From Daphnia carinata (taxonomy: Eukaryota; Arthropoda; Branchiopoda; Diplostraca; Daphniidae), in assembly GCF_022539665.2 (NCBI RefSeq), contig NC_081333.1, positions 8,120,971 to 8,184,970 on the forward strand: 64,000 nt of DNA, read 5' to 3'. Positions 11,510-62,300 of this stretch are shown here, piece by piece. The notes under the pieces were generated by a model, which saw only the letters and a program-made list of their open reading frames with translations, did no database searches and was not told the origin of the DNA. Every line of letters starts with the position of its first letter. The first letter of the stretch is position 1. A program made the translations under genes and the position numbers.

Positions 11510-13900
11510 AAAGATTTATTGTAAATTTCGTAAAAGAAAAAACGGCGCGAACAACAATTTTTTCTGAATGCACACATCATATTCGTAGTTTTTCCACATT
11601 ACACGGGAGAAAAAAAAATCTGTTTCGTTGTATATAATCATTGACACAGAACATTGGCTAGCTATACATTCGATAGTAAAAAAAAAATCAAAAAATCAAA
11701 AATAACCAGAGATAAATGAGAGACGGAAAGACGGAAAATTTTAAATTTTTCCATCTTAAAACAAATAAAACATTCCAAGAGAGATTCCGCAAACTGAGAG
11801 ATTCTTAAGATGATTGAAACAGGGGAGTCGAATTTTTCCGAGAGGAGAAAAACATACAAAAATCGGATGAAGGAATGACAGTAGGGAGGAATGAGACAGA
11901 AATGAGGGGAAGGGTCAATCTCTTTTTTTTTTCATTGGATTGATGGAAGGTGAAACAGGCACCACGGTTGTTTTTTTTTATTTTTTTGTTTGTTTTTGTT
12001 GTTTGTTTTTTTTTGTGTTTTTTTTTGTTTGTTTCTTCTTAATTTTTTTTTCATTCCTTTTAAATTTCCGTCCATCACTAGCCAGATAAAAATGGAATCG
12101 TTCACATGCGCATTACAAAGAGAAGAGCAAATGATAACACACCAAATAGATTCTTTAAGGTCTTGAAAGCATTGGAATGCGTCTCGCGGGAAGGGAGGAG
12201 ATGTAGACAGAGCGGTTCGAAACGCAAGACGTTAAAACATATGGCACCTGTGACTTTGCATATCGTGAATAGCTTTTTCTCTTTCTGTTGTGTCAATATC
12301 CAAGGCTTGCGATTGTGATCGACTCTACTTCAAAGAGAAAGAGATACCAGTTGAAACGAACGGGCAATTTTTTTTTTCCGGAGAAGGGAGTGTTTCATAA
12401 CCGTGCCATCAGTAAACAAGTGCAAAGGTGGGGAAAATATGGGACAACATAAACACTGCGGATATAACGGCCGACTAGTAGGCCAACAACTCGTCCGACA
12501 AACACACGATCATAGAAAAAAGAACAATCAATGAAATCAACTTGACAGAAATGCTAGGACATTGGCTGGAAGACGGATGGGGAAAGAAATAATTTGTAGA
12601 AACGGGTTAAAAGAATTTTTTTTTTTTGGTAAAAATAAAAATTAAAAAAAATCGAATAATGTTTTTCTCCTACATTAGAAGTCATAAGGAAACTAAAGGG
12701 TACAACTTGAAAGACAAGCACCTTGAGTATTTCTCTTATTAATTTTTTTTTTTTTTAGAATTTCTTTTCTCTTGGTTGTTTTCAATGAAATAAGGAATGT
12801 TTACATATTCAAACCTGTCAAACTGAAAGTCAACCAGCCTCAACGCAGAAAAACAAAAATATAAAAAAAGAAAAAACAATTGAACAGATTTTTTTTAAGA
12901 GATTGCACGTGTGGTGCACCCTGACTAGGCTGGCGACCATAGGAAAACTATTTTTAAAAAACAAAAGAATTAAACCAAACAGTCCCGCTTTTCAATGAAA
13001 AAATAAAAACTGAATTTAAAAAATTGCTTCCCACATCTCATCGGTTCACTAAACAAAAACAATGGAAACAAAGAAAAGACCATTGATCCATGCGCAAAGC
13101 AAATGTCATTTAACGTGAAGGAAGACAAGAGCTCTTTTTTTTTCGTATGTCTGCTTAAACACCCATTTTGTTTAAAAGGGAAAAGAAAAACGACATTGAA
13201 TGGTAATTTCGATACCTTATGGAAGAAACTTAGGATTAAAGACGAGGATATATAGCGAACAATATATAAACCGGTGGGAGATTTCTTGTAGTTTACATGA
13301 GTATTGCTTGGTACTTCAATCACCGCTGAAGATTATCCGAGAATCTACATTCATCTCCAACCAGTTTATATATATATACAAGTCTATGCGTAATCAATTT
13401 TAGGTTCATATAATATAAACTATGTTTTGGCACGGGCTGAAGAAATTCACGCGAGTACATTCGGCCTACCGAAACTACCGTAGCGTTTTTTCGACTTAAA
13501 AAAAAAAAAAATTTAATGAAATTTTAAAAAAAGGAAACGGAAACGCTTCGCCTCTTAAGCGAGGCGGCGTTTTAGGAGAATTTTCGTTGCACTGAATCCT
13601 GCACAATCACCTATCTGCATATATCATAGATCGAGATTAAACGACCGATTAACACGAGAACATGAAAGGAGAGAGCTATACATAAACACACACAGACAGA
13701 TCACCACGAAAAAGTGAAAGATGCAAAAGAATTGTTTTGTTTTCCCTTACAAATAGACGGGAGACGCATTTTGTGTCACGTAGAACAAAGTCGATTTTTG
13801 CTGACGCGCGTTTCGTTGGTCATGTTCTGTTGTTGCAATAAACAAAATGAGCGATTAAGTCGTCATCGTCGTTGCTTCCGTTCGTTTTGTTTTCATTCAT
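11510..13900 (-). other. presumed zfh1 3' UTR
   Basis: No coding exon is visible after the zfh1 stop at 13901-13903 (reading leftward). AATAAA signals on the - strand appear at about 11514-11519 and near 11977, so a 3' UTR of about 1.9-2.4 kb is likely. It is very AT-rich with many poly-A and poly-T tracts. It contains a GC-rich hairpin (13541-13572) and a Pumilio-type element (UGUAUAUA on the - strand, 13373-13380). Its extent is inferred, because no transcript data are available. Confidence 0.5.
13541..13572 (-). promoter_or_regulatory. GC-rich stem-loop in presumed zfh1 3' UTR
   Basis: The arms are AAACGC-TT-CGCCTC and GAGGCG-GCGTTT around the six-base loop TTAAGC. This gives 12 base pairs interrupted only by a two-base bulge. 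It sits about 330 bases after the zfh1 stop in otherwise AT-rich DNA, so it stands out. It is too short for a microRNA precursor. A role in mRNA stability, localisation or protein binding is possible but unproven. Confidence 0.45.
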
Positions 13901-52867
<38,967 letters not shown>

Positions 52868-53700
52868 TTCCACTTCCGCTTTTTTTTTGTGGTTGATCTC
52901 AAAGATCCGTTCCAAGTTCGACGTGGGGATTTCTAGTCGTTGAAACACCGAAACTTTTTTTGTTGTTGTTGTTGGCGTATATTAAAAGGTCATAACACAA
53001 AAAACACCGAGTTCACTCTTGTTTCAGTTTCCACTGTGCAGTCGTTTGAGTGGACAAAATTCCAAATGTTTCTGCAATTAAAAGAAAGACAAAAAGAAAG
53101 CGTTAATAAACCAAAAATAAGGTTTGCAATTTGAATGTCGACAGACGATGATGCAACGTTGATTACATCGAATCGGAAAAACAGATTGTGCCACGAGGGG
53201 AAAAAAGGCGCCAAAAAATTGGAAGTTTTTCGACAAACAAAATGAAAAAGCTTTTGAACAGATTTTTGTGAAGGTGAAAAACACTAGTTAGCAGAGAAGT
53301 TCTATTTTTAAAATCTAGAACGCACCTCACACACAAGCACTGAGAGACACGGCACAAACACACGCACACACACGTTAGAGAAAAAAAAACTTCACTGTTG
53401 AAACTCACTGGCAACACACACGCGCAGGAGCACTACACAGACACACACAACTAGAATAGAGAAACTTTATTTTTTTTGTCAGTGTGTTTCTGTGCTTTGA
53501 ATACGTGTTCTGCTTGCAGGTGAACAACTCGTTTGTGTGTCGATCGAAAAGCCACGTGAAGAACCGAAATTTCCTAGGCCACGTGAATTTCGACAAGATG
53601 GCCTCCTCACAAAGAACTGATCGGACTCGTTCAATTCATGACAATTCACAGGCACTTGTCACTCTTTTTCCTCACTGTTTAAAGTAATTCTTTTTGTGCA
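52868..53700 (-). promoter_or_regulatory. possible distal zfh1 5' UTR and promoter
   Basis: This is upstream of the candidate first exon on the - strand. The sequence carries GT-rich 5'-UTR-like DNA, an initiator-like TCAGT (plus-strand 53339-53343), a CAGGTG near 53518 and two CACGTG boxes at 53553-53558 and 53580-53585. These features cluster in under 700 bases. The exact start site cannot be read from sequence. Confidence 0.3.
53553..53585. promoter_or_regulatory. paired CACGTG E-boxes
   Basis: The ten-base unit GCCACGTGAA occurs twice, 27 bases apart, with CACGTG at 53553-53558 and 53580-53585. CACGTG is bound by Myc/Max, USF and clock-type bHLH proteins. Whether either is used here is unknown. 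Confidence 0.35.
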
Positions 53701-56700
53701 GTTGCAGCCAAAATTCTCGAATGAAGCACACAGACACACAAAGAAACGAAAACAGCCAAAAATAAAATCAGAACAACGTTCATAGCGCAGAGAAATGTCT
53801 TTCTGTTTCACGTTTCAACGTCGTGTTGTAAAAAAAAAAAAAAAAAACCAAAAATGTTCAGAATAATTGTTGGTCTTGAATTCTTTAAAAAAAAAAAATG
53901 TCGTGCTTGGCCAGCTGCTCGCCAGACCTTGCGCTACCTTCGCTGGTCCAACGGTGAATACCCGCGTAAAGTTCAGCCAGGCAGGAATACTCCACTAAAA
54001 GCGTTGCTGTGCTCTGGCTGCTTCCACACAGCAAGGAACGATGCGGCTTTAGGCGAACGCCCTCTCTGGGCCAGTCCCAATTGAGTTGGGTGGTGGGCAG
54101 CCCCCCCTCCACTACCCTCCTCCATGAAAAAAAAGAACCTTGTTGTGTGGCTTGACGGTGGCCCACCTTCTTTTCGCCTCCCCCTTTTGATTTTTCTGAT
54201 TTTCTTTTTTTAAATGAGAACTTGTTGTCTCTCTCGATGTTGTCCTCACTCTTTTTTCGTATTAAAATTTTAATTTCCTTTTTTTTTTTAAGTGTAGTTA
54301 TCAACCGAAGCAGTTCCTAGTAGTTGACGTTGGCGACCTATTAACATTTTTTTTGTCAGTGTAAACACGACCGTTGAGTTTTCCATGTTGAAAAGGGGAA
54401 AACAGTCAAACGAAACGTCGTTTACGACGCAGTAGATTGACCTTTGTGTCGTTTGGAAATATTTAAATTCGGTGCATCTGTTTTTTTTTTTTGGGGGGGG
54501 GGGGGGGCTTTCTCACTATCGTTATTTATTTTTATTTTTTTTATTTTTTACCTGACCGAAGAACAAAACAAAATGTCGATGAATTTGTTTTTTTCTTTTT
54601 GAGTTTTCGCGTTTTGGTGTGGTCATTGATCAAGTTCAAACGAGTCCGTCTGCAATCGAGAAGAATGCTGAACCGATGGGAGGAGCTTACACGGTTGCCA
54701 GGAAGTGCGAGAGGTGTTTGTAAGTAGGTGGAGTTACGTGTCGGTCTGAATATCAGCGCTTTTTTTCCCGTGTACATTTTGTTTTATTCTTCCCATACTT
54801 TTAGCCAACTCTAATGTAGTTTCATCACGTTACCAAATCCTGAAATAAAATGTAATCACAATAAATATGAATTTAAATATACGTTTCGGACAAACATCTG
54901 CGTCGCACGTAAATGGACTTTCCAGCAGCCCTCCCAACAACATCAGGGGGAAATGTTTTGAGGAAAACACATGAACAAAGTGAAATCAAGTAATCAACAA
55001 CAAAAAATAGTCAAAAACGGAAGAGGGCGGTGCTTATCTCTTATCCGTAGTACGCACACATGCAGCAGACCACTAGAGAGGAAAGAAAAATTGTTCTTTC
55101 AACGGTATAATCAAAACGTATGGCTCCTCATTTTGTTGAGACAACCACTCATGTGGAATTCCAAATTTTTTTCGATATGATCATTTGAAAATAAATAATG
55201 CGTAATCACGGTCAAAGTTCGTGTGTGACTCATTTTGACCCCTATCTCAGGTTCTCTTTGCGCGCACAATGATGCGATAAGAAAGATGATGAGTCAACAC
55301 TTACCTTGGAAACAATTCCTCTGAAGACTTTAACTATGTATTGACATACACGTATTTGACCTTGTCTTTCAACTTTATTTATTTTATTTTTTTTATTTTT
55401 TTTTATCTATTTCGTTAGGTTTTTGGCGGGTTTTTTTCTCTCTCTCTCTTCAAAAATCACGTCGGCAAGAAAAAAAACAAAACAAATGACCCCGTATCGT
55501 TATTGACGATGTTTTACGTTTCGCTGTCGTTTATTCTTGTATGCAGAGGTTTGCGAACCTTTTGGCTATCAGTTAAAAAGACGTCCATTTGCTTCGGCGA
55601 ACAGGTAGAACACGTCACCGAGCCCTCCCTCCCCAAAGGTTCTCTATACAAGATGAAGGTTTTTTTTCTTCTATATTTTGACAAGATTATTTACCTTTGA
55701 ACAAAAGGGCAGGGGTAGAACAAAAATATAAAAGGGTTCTCTTTTTTTTTTCTTGTTGTGAAAGGAAGGGGGAGTATCCACCTGGGTCCTTTGCTATCAC
55801 GTTGTCGATAAGGTTTTTATTATTTTTTTCCTCGTTTTTCACACACAGAGAGAAGCGCGAGAAGAAGAAACTTCAAAAGTAAAGAGTGCGAAAGGTCTAC
55901 TTTCCCCCTCAACCGTTTTAAACTGCTAACTGCAAACAGCTGTTGAATAGGCAATCAACGCCATCTTGGCCTTTCACGCAAGATAGCAGCGTGCATTGTC
56001 TTGGCGCTATTCAGTGTATCGCTAATCACAAGCCCAGGTGAATAGGTTCGAATCATTTTCCCCTTGCAAATAAAAAGCGGGCGAACACTTTGTGTGTTCG
56101 TGTCGTCGAACAATTCCACTAGGCACGATTTATCGTCTCCCCCCTTTCTTTCTTTTTTTTTTATACACAACTGCTGTACTGTCAGTTGCCGAAGCCCCGA
56201 CACCTCTTTTGTTATGCTAATTGAGGATAGAAAAAGAAGGAGAGAAAGAGTGACGCACGGAAATGACTCGACTGCTACTGATGTATACTGCATGTGCTGC
56301 CGCTGATCAATACAATACAAAGTGGAAATGATTCCACCATTCACTTCATATAATTTGTCAAAATCCAGTTAACCACCCGCAGAGGCTCCGCTCTATATCC
56401 AGTTTGAAACAGAATAATTCCATTTAAAATTAAATCTGCACCAATTCTCTTTTGATTCGAATTTTTATTGTGAAAGATTCATTGCTATGGTGTGCATAAC
56501 GTCACGTTTGACGTTGTCGTTTTACGTAAATGATGAAATCATCAACAAAAAAACCTGGAAGTTTGACCGCACTTCCGTGAAACGCTTCCGCACATCTTGC
56601 GGTCGATACGGGGTTTACTTCGTTTTTTAACCTGTGCAACCGTATCGCATTTGTTTTTTTTTTCGAAAATTGATCGCGTACACAAGGTCAATTTGGGCTA

Positions 56701-57666
56701 AAAAGTTAGGCCGACGAGTCGCAATCTCTTTATGTAAAACTCCATGCCCCAAAAGCGGATGCAAATGGAGCTGATTTTCCTCAACAGATAAAATGGATGT
56801 CTCTGGGTTTCAACGCGACTCTCTCCACCAGCCAGCGCTACTTACTCGCCGTAATAAGGAGTTGGCTTTTGCATTTAAAAAAGGGGGGAAAAAAGAAAAA
56901 CGTAACTCTACCAAGTTTCTCTAGTGATGCTAATCTCAGCGTTCGGAGGAGGGTCATAATCCTCACCGTACACACACACGCGCTCTATTGCAGGAGACTC
57001 ATCACCGTTCTATTCATCTTTGCCCTTCTTCCGTTGCGTACACACACGGCCACATAAGACGATATATAGAGCTCTACGAGTGCTCTCTCTTTTTTTTTTC
57101 AGACAGATATATACAAACTAGTGGGATACGTATGAACGATGTACGAAGAGAGAAGGGGAGGACGTACACGTGGCTGCTATGAAACGGTAGGACGAGCGCA
57201 GGCGTCGCCGCTAACCCAACTATGCGGATCACTTTTTATGATTTATTTCAGCCTTTTTCGATGTGCGTATGTGTCGACCATCACAATATAAATAGTCATC
57301 TAAGCTTCATAGGAGTAAAAAAGGGGGGCGTTGGAAGTTTCGAAAGGAAATGACCCTGTCCGTTTGTTTTTAGTCGAAAGGAAAAAACGTCTTCTCCGAC
57401 ATGCGTTTCATTTCCATCCAATTAAAGACCCAAAGACAATCAAAAAGAGACAGACAAAAGAAGCAATTTACTTTCTGGCTTTTGTCGTTGTACACAGGTA
57501 TGTGCTTGCACTTCGCCATTGCACCCGATGATTTCTGCATGGTTGGTTTGTTATTCCCTCCGCCCCTTGATGTTGGAAACAAATTGTGTGTCGGTCCGCT
57601 TTTCGGATGATCGCTGGCAGCGCGTGCGCGCAAGCGTCGGTTTTTCTTTACTATAACAACAACAGA

Positions 57667-57685
57667 ACACACACACACACACACA
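57667..57685. repeat. (AC)n microsatellite
   Basis: Perfect AC repeat of about 19 bases, next to a poly-A run. Confidence 0.95.
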
Positions 57686-59314
57686 GAAAAAAAAAACGGG
57701 GGAATGGGATCGAGGGAATGGGGGGTCGTTGTGGAATGAATAGAAAAATAGGAGCCAGACTCTCCCCCTCTCCTGTACCGCCGATGAAACTCCCGTCGAT
57801 GTCGGACGTGATCGACTGTGCAAACGTTTGTCAAAGCTTAAACAAGCCGACGCCGCTCTAACCCGTCGACCTTCCCTCCTCTGTGTGTAAAGAGAAAGAA
57901 AGAAAAAAAGCTATGAGCGCGGGCGACGCGCCATTGTCCGTGTTCACCGGCCCAGGTTTTAGGTGTACATAGAGGAGAAATCTCTCTCTCCCCCATCCGC
58001 CACCGCATTACCACCTCCTCTTTTTTAACGTCCCTTTTCTGTTCCATGACTGGTTCCCTTCTTCTGCAGCAGCTTTCCTCTCGATCTCCATCTCTTTAGT
58101 AGTATTAGCTTCTTTTTTTTTTCAGGAAGAGAGAGGGGGGGAGAAGCTTCCCATAAAAGCCGGTAGCCGGAATAAATCTGAGCTTCTACCGGTTCCTGCA
58201 TTTTACTGTTGTTACCCAATACGTTACTTCTATTACCTTTGACATCACACAGCACAGAGATTGTTCTTTTATCATTCGTTGCCATCAGCTGTTATTCGAT
58301 CGAATTTTTTGTTTGTTTGTTTAAGAACACACAGGTTACGCATTTTCGCCATAACAGTTCCAAATATGTTGACAATATAGAGATGTTACGACGTGTAAAG
58401 GTAGCCGAGTCCATCTTGTCTAGGTAGTACTGCCTCTATGTGGATAAGTGTTACGTAGTTACGTGGGGTTTTTTTATTACATGGATCAATGGCAAAAACA
58501 GGCAAAAGCTATATTTTTGTTGTGCCTGTGTGCCGTCGTATATATAAAAATGGCGACATGATGGCCATATAAGAATTGAACCTACCCCGGAGTCTGGGTT
58601 TATCCGAGCCAAACACGCACAAAAGGGACAGTATGTGTTACTTTGTATAGGTACATAAACGGCGGTGCTGCGACGCGCTGATATTATGGTACACATAAAA
58701 CGGTAGTGTATTACGATTTAATACGTGCCGATGTTATTTGCCCAGCATCCACAGTGTGGAAGGTGTTGTGACGCTGTTATGTGCACGTCTGTATGGCTGA
58801 CATTGATTACGTCTAATCCGGCTGAATGGCAATCGGTCGGTTGGGTTCTTATTGTTCAGACTCTACACCGCAAACACATAAACAGATGGCTCTATATTTT
58901 ATTACTCAAATTTTTTTTTATTATTATTATTTTTTGAATTTAATAACGTGACAGGATCAAACAAGGACATTAAACGAGGTGTGTGGATTAATCGAATCAT
59001 TTCGTTTTTGCGGGGTGGAAATTTAATGGACTTATTTTGTAATATTTTGGGTAAGAGTCAAATCTTCTTTGTTTGTAAGTGGAGGAATTGTCTCTGGATG
59101 GAGGGAGGAAAAAAAAAAGGCCAGTTAGATGTACGCGTGTAGGAGGGGGAAATAAAAACTCGGACCGGTAATGGCCGTTGTCGGAACTATCGGAACTGAT
59201 ATATCTGGCCGAAAAAAAAAAGGAAAGAGAAGGGGGAATACAGAGATGGACGATGAAAATCGACAACTATAGAGGAATAAAAAGCAGTTGTGTGTGGAGG
59301 AGAGCGATAGAAAA

Positions 59315-59332
59315 ATATATATATATATATAT
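59315..59332. repeat. (AT)n microsatellite
   Basis: Perfect AT repeat of about 18 bases. Confidence 0.95.
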
Positions 59333-62300
59333 AAGAGGTGAGTTATGGCTTTTTCTAGTCTATAGCCGTGGCTGCATAAAGTCCTTTTCCTGGTGGGAAT
59401 GGTCCAGCACCCCGGACGAAGATAACACACCCGGCCAGCAAGTACAACAGCCAGCATTTATACACAATCTCTTATTATTATTATTATTCCCTATTTTTTT
59501 TTCTTTCCTTTTTTTACTATATGGTTAGATTGCTAATACAATCTATGGTCCAATATCCGGGGGTATGGATGATGAACCTTTTTTTTATTTTATTTTCAAA
59601 TTGCCTTTTGAAAATCCTTTTTTTTTTTTAGTCCGTTTCATCTTGCTTCTTATATAAAACCAATCGATCTGTTTTGCACCACATATTTGTAATACGTATC
59701 GATGCAACGAGCAGAAAGAAAAACAATAGCTATCGATTTTATTAAGAGGCGGGCAAGGTAAAGCTGATGATGATTTACATCGGGAAACAATCATTCCGCA
59801 TAGCCTACAGCTCTACCTCTATACCCTTTGTCAAGTTCTACCGTCTTTTTGTTTTTTTTTACGCGACAAAACAGAGTCGTTAACTCGGTTTACACAATCC
59901 CCTGTTTGTTTAAGACACGGACGTCATCATCATCAGTCGTCGGGCCAGGCTAGCAAAAGTTATTAAAACTTTTTTAACGAAGCTTTTCTTTAAAAAACAA
60001 GCTTATTTTTTATTTCGTTCACATGATTAACAATCTGCCAAACGGCATTGCATATTTACAAATTAAAAACAAATTTGCCTAATGGACATAGAGTAAAAAA
60101 AATTAACGATTATCGTTGCGATCCACGTTTTGAAAAAAAGAAAGAGAGCGCTATATAACAGCATCGATAATATCGACGCTCCCATGTCTAATCGCGCGCT
60201 GAATTTGAATCCCATGAAAAATCTGGGGACGTCAGCATGTGCAACGTCGGCGGACGCGTGCTGGTTCCTTCCTTCCCGATAGAGGTACAGTTTTGCGGAG
60301 GGTGGCGTGTGTGCACCTTTTCAGCCGCCACCCTCACGCGCGTCTATAAAAATATGGAAGAGGAGGAGGGTGACTGCATCCCAGCAGCAAATCCATTGAA
60401 GCGAAAAGCCATTTCTACTCCCCTTCGTCGTCGTCGTCGTCGCACGCGCCAAAGCCAAAATAAAAAAAAATCTTTTTTTTTCTAATATTATGTGACCACC
60501 CTCCTCGATTGCGACTCCCCCTACTGCTGGCCTCTTTTAATACATTCAGTTCTCTCCTTTTTTTTTGTTGCCCTTCACTTAATGCGTTACCTTTTTCTTT
60601 GTGTGCTCCAATATTCCACGGCCCCGGCAGCAGCATCGCACCAGTGTTTTTCTCCCTTTTCCTTTCAGCTTTCATCTCGTTTCTTTTTGCTTTTTTTTTT
60701 TTCTATCGTGACATGCCGGGCCAAAAAGAAAAAGGGATGGATGGGAAATGATGGAAGAGATTGGGTGGATATAGCCCAAAGGAGAAAATGAAAGGCTAGA
60801 CATGTGTGTGCTTATAGAGGTGGGTTTCGGGTGGTAGGGACCTCAATTGGTGTTTACCTTGGCCAAAGGCCCAGGTTCTCTATAGACAACCTCTGTTCCA
60901 GTTCTTTTTTTTCCTACTGCGTTCTTTCTTTTTTTTTTCTTCCATGTTTTGGACGTGCGCGCAGTCTTGACATGTCAACGTCACTGACGCAATCGCCAGA
61001 AAAGCTCTTTTTTTTTTTCCTTCGTCTTCTCTGAAAAAAAGTTTCAGCAAAAAGCAAAGTTTTCAACTGAAAAAATAAATGCGAGACGTTTTGAAATCGA
61101 ATTGACGCAATCGTTGGCCAACCTTTAATCCTTTTTATCTGTTTGTACTTGCTCGTTCAATTCACAGATCAATAATTTGCCTCAATTATTATACGCCCCT
61201 CCTCATCGCATTGCAGATCGCATAGTTTATACATTAAACAATGCATATTTCCAATGACGAAGATTTACACACACACACAAAAAGGGAAAGAAGACGACGC
61301 ATGACTGGTCAGAATCGATGGGCAACGTGTCATCGAATTTTGGTCACGAGACATGAGGTGATCGGTGCGGTCAGTCATGATACCAAAGAGCTTGGCGGCA
61401 ATTGATAACGCGCACAGACTCGATATCTGCCCAATTCTCGGGTTATATAAACCCCTTTTCGTCAGAAAAAAAAAATGTCTGTTGGCCTTTTGGAAATGTC
61501 ACTCTTTCATCATCGTTTTCATTTTCCTTGCCTCTCGTATGTATATTCAAAAAAAAAAAGAAAGACAAATATACACGGATGGGAGGCACTGATAGTTATT
61601 AAAGTTGACTGGGCAAAACTCGACCGGCCAAAATATTGAGGGCAGCATCTCGTACATCAATCGGCAATAATTTATTATTATTTTTTTTAATTCTCTGTCA
61701 GGAAATGAATACGTGCGCGTCTGAATTTCATCACGTGTGCGTAGCGTGCGCGTGACCTCTTCAGTTTGACCCGCGACTTTAACTGCTTGCTATAAATATT
61801 TTAGACGGACAATTCTGCTGAAGGCGTTCGGACCTATTTTTTTTTTCGTGTTCACGAATCAATTCTCGACTCGTTTGCTTTGATATTTTTCTAAAAAACA
61901 AGAAACTGGCACCTAATAAACTTGTGTGTATGTATACGTTTTATGGGTTGTAATCACGCGTGAGCGTCAACGACATGCGACTCATCGTTGCGTCTCTTCT
62001 CTTTCCCGATTTGATTGACATGCTAACAAACTCCTAAAATATTCAACAACAACAACAACAACGAAAAAAAAAAAAGGGCAGCCATGTGGATTGCGATGTT
62101 GGTTCAAGATGCTTCGCATTGACCTTCATTTCATCGTTGAAAGTCCCGTGAAACAACAAATATCGGCCGTCTTTTTGATTTCATAGAATCCCGTTGATTA
62201 AACGAATCTACTTTAAATATGTCACATCATCACTTTTATTAAAAAGAATCTTTTTTTTTTCTTCTTCTTCTTCTCATGATGGAAAAAGAAAAAAAGAGGA

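Noticed and set aside
11510-13900. miR-8/miR-200 seed sites, expected in zfh1/ZEB 3' UTRs
   Set aside because: I looked by eye for AATACTG on the + strand (CAGTATT in the mRNA) and saw none in this interval; a computed scan with other seed types could still find some.
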